Positions 1-11,407 of a DNA stretch of 64,000 bases are shown piece after piece. The stretch is from Leptasterias polaris (taxonomy: Eukaryota > Echinodermata > Asteroidea > Forcipulatida > Asteriidae): NCBI GenBank assembly GCA_037783415.1, contig JAZGTN010000025.1, forward strand, positions 6,245,501-6,309,500, in the 5' to 3' direction. The number at the start of each line of letters is the position of its first letter. Position 1 is the stretch's first letter. Below the pieces are notes generated by a model. That model had not been told where the DNA came from and did no database searches. It was given only the letters and a program-made list of their open reading frames with translations. The translations under genes and the position numbers were made by a program.

Positions 1-545
1 TCCACAAAACTTTTGCCCCCCCCCCCTCTCTTGCACCCCACAAATGAGATAGAAAAAATGCACAAAAGAATGGTTTAATACATATATACTGTAGATCATC
101 AAAATAGGTCATCCATTTGTTATATCACAGGCCCAGGCATTTAAAAACCTACATTTGTACACCTGTGTCAATGTGTGGTACTAGTCCTTATTTCTGGGAT
201 TTCCTTGTGCTCTAATATTGTGGCTAAAAACATGGTTGGTGTCTGCCCACAAGCACTGATTGACTATTTATACCTACACTGAGTGTTTAGCAGGGGTCAG
301 AACATGTCACAATGTGTAAGCCAGAGGGGTGTCTGGGTGTCTTTTGGACACCCCGTTTTAAATTGGGACACCCTGTTTATCTGTCATTTACATGTAATGT
401 ATTATAAGTGAACAGGGTAAATGTAATGTAAGTGAACAATTTAAACACCCAGTTTTTAGATTTCCAGCAAATTTGGATGAATTATACCCTTTTATCACAT
501 CCTGCCTAAAACCTTGTCACAATGCATGAGGGTTTTTTTACATAC

Positions 546-2293
546 CGTTTGGGATATTTCCACTTAGACGATCGATGAACCTTTGGATTACTTGTAGATG
601 ACCCCCTGCCCTCTTTATCGCCACCCGGGTCAGGAAGAGGACCTGTAGCCTGACGATGCATCATACAAGTACGTGGATAAGCTCTAAAACTCATGGACCC
701 ATCGTCTTCCTCTTGAATGGAGACATGTACAACGCCTAAAATAAAATACATACAAATGATAGGCCTGAAAAATTTGTCAATTGTAGAGACGATGTGACCT
801 GTGACATCACATATTTACAAAAGAGCCACAGAGCCTGGACTTCCTGCAGGCACAGTTTGTACACAGATCAATGGAAGAAAACAACAAATCTTATGTTTTA
901 TGGAGATTGCACTGTCTGATTTTTCTCAACTGTTGATATGAAGAAAGGGGGGACATCTCAAAAGCTGTACAGCTGTTGCTTTTGTAAATTTTGAATTTAT
1001 GTGCAAATTATGACACAAAATGTAAATTTTCCCATAAGCTTGTGTAGTATCTTGCCCGGCAGGAAACGCTTTAGAATGTACAAGGTCACCACTCTGTAAA
1101 CAAATGTAACATGGTCTATAGGGCAAGGCATTTTTCCCTTCGTATGGTAGGGCACTTCCGTGAGGGAGATGTATGCGATCTTTCCAATAGTGGTACAACA
1201 AAATAGGGTTGCTGGATGGAATCCTCTCAAAAAGGAGTGAAAGATCTGAAAGATGTTTACAAGCAATAGGCACATAGTCAATGATTAACATCCCTTTCAA
1301 ATCCAAAATGACCACAGAACAGTGTTTTCCCTCAGCAATGGTCCGCTGGCCAAATGCCAGTTTAAAAACCCCAAGGACCAGTCAGATTTCTGTTCATCTA
1401 GTCCTGCTGGCTAGTTTATTGCTGAAGTCCCATTGCTACTTGTAAACCACTTTATAGCAGTTCAAATTATAAGTTCCATGCTGATGAATGCTGAAAGAAA
1501 AATATGAACCAGCGAAAAATGCTGGTGGACTAGTGAAATGACAAGACAACAACTGGTCCTGCTTGGTAGTCATTGGGAAAGTTAAAGGCAGTGGGCCTTG
1601 TGAATTTATCTTTTCAGTTGATAACCCAGGGAAGGGGTGGAAGTCAGACCACCACTATAATATTCAGAAAAATAAAACTTAATTTCAATGGCTAGATACC
1701 TGCACATTATTTCACAATTTATAACATAAAGAATGTCTCAATATTAAGGGCAGACCCTGCAGAACCATACGAATACAGACACACATAAAGTCATACATGA
1801 CTCGTCCTCTTTGACTGAACAGGTTGTGCCTGGTACCAGCACATGTGCTTGTGACATCTTACTAAGCATGTTTTTGGACACATGGTAAAGTTTCTGCACT
1901 GAAACATATTCACACAACTTGGATGTTTTTTTTAAAAACCTTATCGATCTAACTTGGTTCTTTTACCTGCACTACTAATCCTAGTACATGGGACCAACAG
2001 CTTATGTTCCATCCGAAGAACAAAGCAATTATGATAAATTATCTTTCTCAAGGACACCTGTGCCACCACCGATACTCAAACCCAAACTCTGCTGATCAGA
2101 AGAAAAAAAATAAACAAGTACCTTTAAACCCTGGAGTGAACTTGGCCAACTCTGGTGAGAGCGTTTTGTAGAACTGAAGCTCAGTTGGTTGAACAGGCTT
2201 GCAGACGGTTGCCTCGTCATATTTCATCATGGCTGTATGACCCCCGACCTGATGGACAAAGGGTACGAGGGTCACACAATCATTATTCTCCAT
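546..2293 (-). CDS. IP6K: Inositol hexakisphosphate kinase (IP6K), N-terminal part, partial
   Basis: IP6Ks phosphorylate InsP6 to the pyrophosphate InsP7 in cytosol and nucleus. Two coding exons are visible: 2122-2365 and 546-735. The first encodes VPFVHQVGGHTAMMKYD followed by TVCKP and ELAKFTPGFKG, which matches the conserved N-terminal HQVGGHSSMM-CKP-EFTP block of animal IP6Ks. The second begins GVVHVSIQEEDDGSM, like the GVVSVCFEGDSDG segment of vertebrate IP6K1. Exon ends are GT/AG and in phase (FKG split G|GC). The start is set at the ATG at 2293 (MENNDC). The exon has an acceptor at 2366 and is open further upstream, so an upstream coding or 5'UTR exon is possible; a GTAAGT donor near 3467-3472 (minus) is one weak candidate. 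The catalytic PxxxDxKxG region and C-terminus lie beyond the left edge. Family is secure; paralogue number cannot be given. Confidence 0.88.
736..2121 (-). other. IP6K intron with repeat fragments
   Basis: This intron separates the two visible IP6K coding exons. I see no further exon. A SINE-like remnant with a degenerate tRNA-type box lies near 2029-2100 (minus sense), and unclassified moderately AT-rich sequence fills the rest. Confidence 0.5.
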
Positions 2294-2543
2294 CTGCACC
2301 TCCAATATCAAAGTGCATCCTCGATGGAAATAGTTGCTGGTCTCCGAGTGCTTGGGGTCCTTTGTCTGCGTAAACAAATACAGGGTCAGGTAAAGATTTC
2401 ATTTGTATCACAGTATGTTAGACCTTCATCTACCATTCTATGGATCAGCCTGTGTACACCGTGACCTTCCGTTTCTTTTTTTTAACATTATTATATTTCT
2501 GGTAAAGAAACCAAGGATGCTTCATAAGTGAACTTAACCACTG

Positions 2544-2753
2544 TAGCCCAACAAGGTGGGCTACTGGGGCGCTGTACTCCTTTTTTCAACTTTTTAACAT
2601 CTGCAGTCGTACTGCCACAGATTTCAAAAAAAGGAGTACAGCACCCCAGTAGCCCACCTTGTTGGGCTGTTATGTGGCTCTCTTTTAGCATCGGTCTTAT
2701 CATAGTTGCCATTACAATAAGCTGTTAAAAGAGAGCCATAACAGCCCAACAAG
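2544..2753. mobile_element. Foldback/MITE cluster with TAGCCCACCTTGTTGGGCT ends
   Basis: The segment contains inverted copies of a short end sequence reading TAGCCCACCTTGTTGGGCT. They flank an inner inverted repeat (GGGGCGCTGTACTCC against GGAGTACAGCACCCC), and a second pair of arms carries GGCTCTCTTTTA against TAAAAGAGAGCC. The same end sequence occurs at 8287-8405 and forms the outer ends of the large inverted-repeat element at 19779-21819, so these belong to one non-autonomous family. No protein is encoded. Confidence 0.75.
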
Positions 2754-4697
2754 TCTCACTTTTTACTAAATGACCCGTTTCCCACCTTCCGTACATGCGC
2801 CTGGTCTAGGTACAGTAGCTAGTGTTACCGTTAGGCTGTTGGTGGACTGATACATGGTGGTACTCCATTGCCGGGATTGACTATATATTTATTGTGACAA
2901 TTTTGTAGACTTTTTTATATTTTTCAGTGATATTATTACTAGCCTTATTATAATTATATTTAGTACAAATTAACTCCACATTTGACATAAGACTTAGTTG
3001 TTTAATTCATTTTCCTCAACAATTCCAAAATCAAATTGTGGAGATTGTCAGCCAGCCAGGCCAAGACGAAGACGAAGTGCTCAGTCCACCCCCTCCCCCG
3101 CTCCCGCCCCCTCCCATACCAAACCACCAAATGTTTCATAATTTTAATAATAATATGATTGATTTGATTCAGTAATAATGATTCGGTTCAACCCTTGATT
3201 CACTGATTATGCTTTTAAAGTAATTAACCTTACAAGCGTTGCTTTGTCCACGGTTCAAGCTTTATTGTTTATGGAGTAGGTTTTCACATCCATTGTTTAT
3301 TTGTTTCCTGATTTCAACTTCAAAGTTCAATTCAATTCAAACTTCAGAGACATGACGACTTTAGTCGATCGTGTTCGATGAAAAATACCGACCACTTAAC
3401 ATGCTAAACCAGGCATGCCAGGTAGGAAAACAGTTTTTGATTTATTGTTAAGCTCCATGTAAATACTGCGTACTTACTTATTATTTGATCTTGTCTGCTG
3501 TTGATCCCTGCTGTGTAGTATAGTTTGGCATAAATTAATGCTCATGCTATACTCTCTAGCTATAATAGCCACAATCGAATCGACAACAACTTGAACTACG
3601 TGTACGTGGTGGGTGCCATTAATCCAGCCGGTCTTCCACCCCGCGAGCCACGCCCATAGCTCGAAGCCTGCCCCCAACGTCATTGTTCTACAAACTCCTA
3701 CAAAAACTGGTAATGGGCACCGTTGAGGACGGTACAAAAAGCACAAGCAATGGTGCACTTCCAACAAATTTCACGGAAAAACTTCTAAATTGTTATTTAA
3801 AATTATAATACTAACTTTGTTAGAAACCAAACAATGCATTCTAATTAATCTATGTATGATTTGTGTCACAAAATATTATCTTTTGATATTATTTTACTTT
3901 GTTAAATTTTGTACGGTTGTATCTTTTACTATTAGTTTTAGTCATGGTTTTTCTTTTTTTCGGGTGGGGGTGATTTGTGGGTCTCAGTCCTGACCTTTTA
4001 AACATTGTATCAATGGCTGTTCACTATTACTACCCCTATACGTTGGCCTTTAGCATTCCAGAAACAATCTCAACTCCTTTGGAATTATGCAGCATCGACA
4101 AGCTGTACAGAGGCCGGGGATCATGATAGGCGGGACTTATAAACTCTTGCAGAAAAGGGCGTGGCTCATGTTAAAAAAATATTAACCAAATATAAAATAA
4201 CAAACAATAAATTTAAGACAATAACTCATATATAAAATCTACAATCATTATTTCACTTGTTCTTTTACTTCTCATCTCAAAAAAATCCACTGCACAAACT
4301 TAAACGAAGCAATGCATTGCTTGACACAAAAACCAGTATATCACAACTATTTCACCAAAGACACTAATTGCTTCTTTGCATCTGCTGGCACAAATTTGAC
4401 AATTCAATTTAAAAAAAGCATTTTAACACTTGGATATGGCAAGAAATGTTATTAATGGCAAGAGCTTTTCGAAATTTTATTAACCATACCTTGAGAAGTA
4501 TTAATGAGCATGTAGAAGAAAATAATTACTATACATACATGAAAGACATCAGCAAGCATTTTTCAGGAAATTTAACAATCTTTAGAAACCATTTCAACAG
4601 CAGGAGTTGTATTTGGTAGAAAATAAAGACTTTGCACAGGAGTAAGAGTGCACATGTGTAAAGTTTCTGCATTAATCACATACTATCAAATTTCAGG
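2754..4697. other. Intergenic stretch, no supported gene
   Basis: I find no conserved exon here. The region includes a small GC-richer patch near 3600-3750 that could be the IP6K promoter or 5'UTR exon, and otherwise AT-rich sequence with short low-complexity runs. Confidence 0.4.
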
Positions 4698-5270
4698 TTG
4701 GTATATAGTTAATTTGCCAATCAAAACCACAAAGGATGATGTTGAATGGTCAGATAGTAGGAGGGTTGACTATGTACTGTGTAGATGTATTCACCACATG
4801 ATTTTAAAATTTCAGGCTGGTATAGTTTATCTGTCATTCAAAACCACAGTGGATCATGTTGAATTGTCAGATAGTAGGAGGGTTGACTATGTACTGTGTA
4901 GATGCATTCATGACATATCAAATTGCAGGCTGGTATAGTTTATATATCATTCAAAACCACAAAGGGTGATGTTGAATGGTCAGATAGTAGGAGGGTTGAC
5001 TATGTACTGTGTAGATGTATTCACCACATGATTTTAAAATTTCAGGCTGGTATAGTTTATCTGTCATTCAAAACCACAGTGGATCATGTTGAATTGTCAG
5101 ATAGTAGGAGGGTTGACTATGTACTGTGTAGATGCATTCATGACATGATATCAAATTGCAGGCTGGTATAGTTTATATATCATTCAAAACCACAAAGGGT
5201 GATGTTGAATGGTCAGATAGTAGGAGGGTTGATATGTACTATGTAGATGCATTCATCACATGATATCATT
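4698..5270 (+). repeat. Higher-order tandem repeat, about 115-bp unit, five copies (A-B-A-B-A)
   Basis: Five consecutive units begin at about 4698, 4815, 4928, 5045 and 5161. All share GTCAGATAGTAGGAGGGTTG and TATGTACTGTGTAGATG. Two subtypes alternate: A contains CACAAAGG and GAATGGTCAG, B contains CACAGTGG and GAATTGTCAG. The A-B dimer (about 230 bp) is therefore the duplicated unit. The array reads open on the plus strand over several units, but I regard this as a by-product of repeat length and not a gene. Confidence 0.9.
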
Positions 5271-5290
5271 GCATCATGATACCATGACAT

Positions 5291-5505
5291 CTTTTGTGGT
5301 TATGGAATGACTTACCTCTTCATATTCCCCAAGCTGGCTCTCTTCAGATTTTCAAGGGACTTTTAAAAACACATTTGTTTGAATCTTTATTTGTGTAACT
5401 TGCTTTTATATTCAATTCATTTTTTTATGTTTTGTGTTGCGCATAGAGGTTCCTGCATTATGTGCTATATAAAAAATATCTCGTATTATTATATTATTAT
5501 TGCAA
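5291..5505 (+). mobile_element. Non-LTR retrotransposon 3' end (L2/CR1-like tail)
   Basis: The plus strand encodes WNDLPLHIPQAGSLQIFK followed by LLKTHLFESLF and a stop. This is the typical last stretch of L2/CR1-type reverse transcriptase proteins (W-x-x-LP ... FK-x-x-LKTHLF). A 3'UTR ending in GCTATATAAAAAATATC and an (ATT)n-like tail follows. Only the terminal part is present, as expected for a 5'-truncated LINE copy. Confidence 0.8.
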
Positions 5506-6176
5506 TCTCTTAACACTGTGAATGATCTGCTGCGGCTGCAGATTCAGCTCAATCAAAAGGGTGCCTAGACGGCAACAGTCATAGCTACAGACCTTGGTAA
5601 TGTTTCTTGGTAATGTTCCTTGTATCCAATACCAGTAATGAATATTAACAGTCATTGTATAAAAAGGAACCAGACTGTTTCTCCTTCCAGCCTCAGTTTG
5701 GTTACATTGATTTGAAAAACAAGATGGCCGCACCATGATAAAGGTCTATAGCCATGGCCCCTATTAATTTCAGAAGTAGCCTCAATATCAGGAACAGCTT
5801 TTCACTTTGTAACCTGACTCATATGTACATATTTACACATGATTATCTATATCAGGGATGAGAGTCATTGCTGGCAAAAAAGTATGAAACTACATGTTGG
5901 ATCCACACTTTATGACGTAGGGCCTACATGTATGTTGAAATGATAGCGTTTCTAGCTTTTGGTAACCCATAGGAAGGATTTGGAAATCAAAGGGCTTTTA
6001 GGAACAGTGTCCTAAGCACTAGTCAAGTAGATCAAAGGGAAGTCTTTCTTTTATGTGGAAAAATTAAAGGCTTTTTTATTCACCAGGCTGACATAAAAAG
6101 TCTGAATTCAGACAAAAGTCTGACAAATCTCATCCCTGCTATCTCACAAGTTCATCATGAAGTTGAGAGGATCCGG
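5506..6176. other. Intergenic stretch downstream of the Bcl-2-like gene
   Basis: Presumed 3' flank or 3'UTR of the minus-strand Bcl-2 homologue. I see no conserved coding segment. Confidence 0.4.
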
Positions 6177-7935
6177 TTATCTTGAGCGCACATGTAGCAC
6201 CACCAAAGCAGTCATACCAGCGAGGGCTGCCATGCCTAGAATATTCCTCCAACATACCAAGGGGGGAGCTGGGGCAATAATTCCCATCTGTGAGTGTGAG
6301 GAAGTATAATAGAACAAGCTTTAAGTTTAAGACGTAGTTTTGGGGTGAATAAAGACAAATTGACAAGTAAGAACGGGTTTTGAACCAGCGACCTTTGGGT
6401 TTAACTGCAAGTGCTCTACCAACTGAGCAATTAAGTGCTATTGCCCCTTTGCAGTAGTGGAATGCACCTCTGTTTAGAGAGTCGATTCCTTTGTGTACAT
6501 TTTGAATCCCAGGTGGACAGGATAGGCACCCACATGTTCTGACCCGGGTGGTCTGGTTGGCTTAGTGGTATCTTTCCTCGCCTTCCACCTCTAGGATCCT
6601 GGTTTGAATCAAGCCGGGGGCACTTAGTGGATTGGTTTTTTTTTAGTGCCTACCGGATGCGTGGGTTTTCCCTGAAATAATTTTCAGGGGTTTTCCTGCC
6701 ACATCTAAACTGAAACTTCCTTCCTTGTCTTCTCTCCATTGGGTTCTTGGAAAGTTCAGTGATAAAGTTTGCTTTTCTGAGAATCCTTGGCTTCACAACT
6801 AGAATAAATTAAATGAAATGAAACGACACCTCTATCCTAACCCTAACCCTAGCGTGTAAATTGCAACTTTTTTTTCTCGGAACATAGGGGTGTCCGAATG
6901 TATCGCTCACTAGCAAACTTACCCAACCCCCATGACTGTTGATCCATCCCAGCAAGTTAGTATCAATGTAAGTAATTGTCCAGTGAGCAATCTTCTGCAC
7001 TAACTGCGGCATTTCATTCTGAATGCAGTGGACGGCGAGGGCACCGCTGTAGGCTAGTAACGAGCTGATTCGTCCCCATGAAGGCTGTATACTGTTGAGT
7101 CTATCGTTATTGCCGAATGAGCTGTGAAAGATTTGATTGACGACTCTGGAGTGATGGTGAGAGAATACAAAACTCAAAACTATAAATTATTGGAAATTAT
7201 CAATACACTAGGGGTGTCGCTAGTGGGAAGGTAGTGCATTCTGCTCTATCAGCCAGGCTCCTAGTGGGTGAAACCCATGCCTACATCCTGTGGAGGGGGT
7301 ACACCCTGTTTCAGCCCCTGGAGTAGGTGGAAAAGTGCTCCTGGTGACAGCTTGTTTGGGTCGACAGCCCAAATCAGCCAAGTGTGGCCCTACCTTGAAG
7401 TGGCCGTCCAGCCTTGTGATGCAGGGCGATATCTCATACAAAAATAAATATAAAAGAACTTAGACAATGGGTTGCTTTGATCTTGGGGTCATACTTCGGT
7501 ATTTACCCCAATAAACAATTGCGTTACAAGCCCGATTGTTACAAAGATGGTACTGGTAGTAAGCATCATATCCTTCAAAATTATTGCATCTGAAGTGCCC
7601 CCGTTAATTAGAAGTCAATAAAAGTGTCTAAATTTTGAAGCTCTGGAGATCGCCTAAATCATAAATGGAAAGGAAAGGAATCTGACAAACCCGTGGAATA
7701 TGCTGAATGCGGTGTCTGGTGTAACATGAAGGATGTCCATCATAGCCAAACCATTGGTTCTCATTTGATACTGATGCTCAACCACTGATGTATTTTCCCT
7801 CAAAGCCTCTTGAATCAAGGGGTTGCTTCTCAGGTCGCTGTGGGGACCCTCTATAAATGGACACTCCAACCCATTGATGTGTGATTTATAGTGAAGGAAA
7901 TCAACTACAACACTGGCTGTGGTAACACCTGACAT
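6177..7935 (-). CDS. Bcl-2 family protein with BH4, BH1, BH2 and C-terminal anchor
   Basis: Bcl-2 proteins control mitochondrial outer membrane permeability in apoptosis. Three in-phase exons give 192 residues: 7691-7935, 6923-7145 and 6177-6287 (stop TAA). Residues 9-19 (VVVDFLHYKSH) match a BH4 helix; residues 104-117 (SWGRISSLLAYSGA) match BH1 with the invariant Gly-Arg at 106-107; 149-156 (WINSHGGW) is BH2; and MAALAGMTALVVLHV followed by Arg-Ser-Arg is a tail-anchor helix. Residues 41-73 align with the BH3-to-alpha3 region of Bcl-xL (IQEALRE ... HVTP), but the Gly-Asp core is Thr-Ser (49-50). There is an insertion of about 11 residues before BH1. BH4 and the overall architecture suggest a pro-survival type, which is inference. 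The last exon is read in a different frame from the longest open stretch there; phase from exon 2 requires it and yields the anchor. Confidence 0.9.
6374..6450 (-). repeat. tRNA-derived SINE head
   Basis: On the minus strand the sequence has an A-box-like GCTCAGTTGGTAGAGCAC and a B-box-like GGTTCAAAACC at tRNA spacing. The acceptor arms do not pair convincingly, so it is read as a SINE head and not a functional tRNA. It lies in the last intron of the Bcl-2-like gene. Confidence 0.6.
6545..6830 (+). repeat. tRNA-derived SINE with A-rich tail
   Basis: It begins with a tRNA-like head (GGCTTAGTGGTATC ... GGTTTGAATCAA), then a body containing TGGGTTCTTGGAAAGTTCAG, and ends in AATAAATTAAATGAAATGAAA. 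It is a second, distinct SINE family, inserted in the Bcl-2-like intron. Confidence 0.55.
7214..7458 (+). repeat. SINE body, 3' part (same family as 14917-15303)
   Basis: Shares long blocks with the complete minus-strand SINE at 14917-15303, including GGAAGGTAGTGCATTCTGCT, CCCATGCCTACATCCT, GAAGTGGCCGTCC and GCGATATCTCATA, followed by an AAAATAAATAT tail. The tRNA head is missing, so the copy is 5'-truncated. Confidence 0.8.
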
Positions 7936-8286
7936 TTTGGTGGTCTTCTGTGTTCACTCTTTAACTGAGCTTAAAGGTCTTCACCTGGCTGGGTTGTGAA
8001 GCTTCTTCAGCAAAATCAGGTTTAGTCTAATTTAGTCTTAGCGTCTGAAAAGATTTAAAAAGGGGCACAAAATATGAATAAATTTATAAAAGGATATGTG
8101 CAAAACAGTAGTAAAATTAAAAACCATAAATGTATACAGAATCACATACATTTTTTACATGGTATTAACTTCCCATGAAATATTTGTTTTGCCTGATAAA
8201 AAGCGATATTGATTAGTGATTGTGATACTTCCGTTTTTCAGAACTGTGTCAGTGACGTGTGTGTAGTTATTTTGTGTGTTCCTTAC

Positions 8287-8405
8287 TAGCCCACTTTGTT
8301 GGGCTGTAATGGCTCTCTTTTAACATCGGTCTCATAACACTCACCATGTATATAAAACTTAAAAGCGAGCCATTTATACACTTTATACAACCGGAAGGTG
8401 GGCTA
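8287..8405. mobile_element. Short MITE of the TAGCCCAC family
   Basis: The ends are TAGCCCACTTTGTTGG and its imperfect inverse (rc TAGCCCACCTTCCGGTT). The interior carries GGCTCTCTTTTAACATCGG, also present at 2544-2753 and in the arms of 19779-21819. It is non-coding. Confidence 0.75.
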
Positions 8406-8720
8406 GTTCAGTTAGCCCCACGTGTGGCCAAGGCTAGACAAGTGGGGCTATAAGTTGGTTCCTAATAGTACTTCCTTATTTTTGTATGACTGAGGTTAAA
8501 CATTTGTTGCACGGGGAAAAATTATGACCGTCCGTTTCAACAAGAAAACATACACTTACACTACAGACACGGAAGTCCCTAGCGCACACACTCTGTACAA
8601 TATTTACAAAAAAACATTGTATTGCACTAGACTCTGACTCTGACTCTGACTCTGGCTCTGAGATCCAGTGCATTTATTCCATGCTGCCGACTTTGTTGTT
8701 GATGACACTGCACTGCAGCT

Positions 8721-8933
8721 AGTCTTGGCCCAAGACGTCAGTGATCGATAGTGGATAGTGTAATGCGCTCGGTTACAACTCGTTACAGCGCGCCCTCTTG
8801 TGGCTTGAATTACCCAACTAGTGAGAGCTAGTCAAGTTGGGTAATTCAAGCCACAAGAGGGCGCGCTGTAACGAGTTGTAACCGAGCGCATTACACTATC
8901 CACTATCGATCACTGACGTCTTGGGCCAAGACT
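8721..8933. repeat. Perfect palindrome, 98-bp arms with 17-bp spacer
   Basis: Left arm 8721-8818 and right arm 8836-8933 are exact reverse complements over all 98 bases when compared by eye; the spacer is TAGTGAGAGCTAGTCAA. Flanks remain loosely similar (CTGCAGCT on the left, the inverse ACTGCAGCTG on the right). Perfect arms imply very recent formation, or gene conversion, or a foldback element. It lies about 0.8 kb upstream of the Bcl-2-like start codon, so it may fall in that gene's promoter or 5'UTR. Confidence 0.95.
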
Positions 8934-11034
8934 ACACTGCAGCTGACAGAGAGAGAGAGCGAGGCGCTAGAAACTTAACGAGAGAGGGCGCCAATTTATC
9001 ATGCCTTGCGCGCGAGCCACGCCCGTCACACACACTGCTGATCGATGATGGCAAGACTTGGCAAGTTTCAGCCAATACCATTCTATCTCTGGGTCGGGCT
9101 ACACGTCAATCGATTGTATCAAAAATTCGCTTAGTTACTTTCAAAATGTGTTTCAGATTGATGATATGCTGACATCACTTTAACTAGACCAAGCAAAACA
9201 AACGATGCTAATAAATGCCGGGCTAAAAGAGGGGAGGCACTGTTGTTTTTGTAAAACCATCAAGGTGAAGAGGGCAAAGACAAAAGGATTGGCTCCGTTT
9301 ATGTGCTGTTAATCGTAAACTAAAAGCGGTGACAGAACTACGGGAATCTTTTTAGAGTGAGAATGTATTTAGAAAACCCCACGGGTTGTTTTGGCTACAT
9401 CGTGACTGATGTACCCATGCCGAGACTGGACACAATCAAATGAAAGAGGTCTTCGACTCTTAAACTTGAACTTGAGACCGCGGAACAATTGAATGGCGCA
9501 TTAACATTTTCTTGTAGGACACTTATTATCACCTGTTGCCTATGTAGGGCTTGAATCGTGATCTTTTCCCATATAGGCCTAATCTTTTCTTTTTCAGTAT
9601 TTTGGCTAAAATTAATGATGGCTGTTTGCAACCACACTGTAACATCATGTTAACGAATCCAAACAAAACAATTTTAAGGAACTTGATTCATCTATACTAA
9701 TCAATTTCGTTCGGCGGAAAGTGTGCCACGTGGTGATCGTGCTTGGCATACCTGTGGGCGGATAGGCCTAGCTACAAATGATAAATTTTTCAAATGTGGC
9801 CTTTGAAAATGTTTTTGAACATAACTCAACAAAAAGGAAATGCATTCATTATGAATGTATATTAAGTGTATGGGGAAAGTTTGTGTTGTGTAGTGCAAAG
9901 GAAATTGTAGATATTGATGGCAAACCACCGTAAAATTTTCACCTATCAACGACCATTTTGAAAACGTATAGCGTTACGGAGGTCCAAAATGTTAGACCCC
10001 TATAACTTTATAAGGCTCACGGGGGAGCCTTATAGTTTCTAGAAGTACCCGTAACCCACCAACGGTTAAATTAAGTTGTATGGAGTTTTCTGTTTGCTTT
10101 CCGAAAAATACGCAAGTTGATCGAAGTATTTGAAGTAATAAGCGAACAAGATAACGCAAGAGCTAGGCCATGGTTTGATAGTTCAACATTGGACAAAGTA
10201 CATAGGCCTACCGTAAGCTGTTTGCAATTGGTTAATGTTCTGTGATCAAAGTGAACACAAGGCGTTGGGTGAATCAAAGAGTAACTCAATGAAGTCTGCT
10301 AAGACTCAATAGTCAATACATACATGACGTTCAATAGCTTACCTCATGAACGGCCAGTCGTATTGAAGGTTCACTGGCTGGATGACTGGTCTCAATCAAC
10401 AAAAAACGATCGACAGTCATAAATATTTTCCAAGCAATGACTCGGTCTTGTAGTTGTATCAGCTGCTGAAAAAATACTCAGCTTTTTTTTCTGATCGTGA
10501 AAGTAACTTGTTACAAGTCCGACAATTCTATTTTTGACAGCGGGATATCTGAGGGAAATCCCCAACTAGTCACCAACTCAACACGTGAGTTCTGCACGTA
10601 CATGTGCGTCAGCGGATGTATTGACACCGTCAATAGCTCAACCCTAACCCTAACCCTAACCCCAACCCTAACCCCAACCAAACGAATTATCCAGACAATT
10701 ATTTCCGGTTACTGAAAATCCGAGCGTTTGAATATCCCCTAATGCAGGGGAAAGGCATACATGACAATAGCAAAGTAAAAAACCAAATGATCACTGCGGT
10801 TTCAATTCAACCGAACTAAACATACATTTATTTTGTTATTTATAATTGATTCTGATCAAATTGATCATCGAGCCGATGACGTCTCTAAGCAGAAATGAGT
10901 CAGTGCACTGCATGGTTAGGACTCATATACAAAATACTCCAGGGGCTCCCCCGCCCCCCTCGTACACAAAGTTTCATAAGAAATAACCCAACTCGATGTC
11001 AAAACATGGTTGTCTAAAATATGTTGCGTTCATG
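8934..11034. other. Intergenic stretch upstream of the Bcl-2-like gene
   Basis: No supported exon. Contents include a short hairpin at 10000-10042 (arms CTATAACTTTATAAGGCTC and its inverse), a run of CCCTAA-type repeats at 10641-10679, and AT-rich unique sequence. Confidence 0.4.
10641..10679 (-). repeat. Short interstitial CCCTAA repeat run
   Basis: About six tandem CCCTAA/CCCCAA hexamers, the complement of the animal telomere repeat TTAGGG. It is internal and short, consistent with an interstitial telomeric relic or simple slippage. The variant CCCCAA units suggest age. Confidence 0.8.
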
Positions 11035-11407
11035 TTAAAGGCACTGAACACGTTTGGTAATTGTCAAAGACCAGTATTCTCACTTGGTGTATCCCAACAT
11101 ATGCATAAAATAACAAGCCTGTGAAAATTTGGACTCAATTGGTAATTGAAGTTGCAAGAAAATGATGAAAGAAAAAACACCCTTGTACAAATAGTGTGCT
11201 TTTCAGATAGGAATAAAAGGCTTCTGGCCAGAAGTCTTTTATTATTTTAGTGAGAAATTACCTCTTTCTCAAAAACTATGTTACTTCAGAGGGAGTCGTT
11301 TCTCACAATGTTTTATACTATCAACAGCTCTCCGTTGCTCGTTACCAAGTAAGTTTTTATGCTAATATATATTTTGAGTAATTACCAAACGTGTACAGTG
11401 CCTTTAA
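11035..11407. mobile_element. Foldback MITE, TTAAAGGCACTG ends, about 370 bp
   Basis: Starts TTAAAGGCACTGAACACG and TTGGTAATTGTCAAAGACC, and ends with the inverse (GAGTAATTACCAAACGTG, TACAGTGCCTTTAA). The interior holds a hairpin, AAAAGGCTTCTGGCCAGAAG. Related copies lie at 14059-14419, 14414-14797, 22500-22738 and 23165-23320. No coding capacity. Confidence 0.85.

Noticed and set aside
926..1315. Two overlapping minus-strand open frames in the IP6K intron
   Set aside because: No conserved motif and no splice-phase link to IP6K exons.
6374..6450. Possible functional tRNA gene
   Set aside because: A and B boxes are present but the acceptor stem does not pair; the same applies to 39240-39335. 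Both are read as SINE heads.
6838..6852. Telomere-like CCCTAACCCTAG
   Set aside because: It is part of a dispersed repeat also present at 17029 (with GTAAAT and AACATAGGG nearby), so it is not evidence of a telomere.
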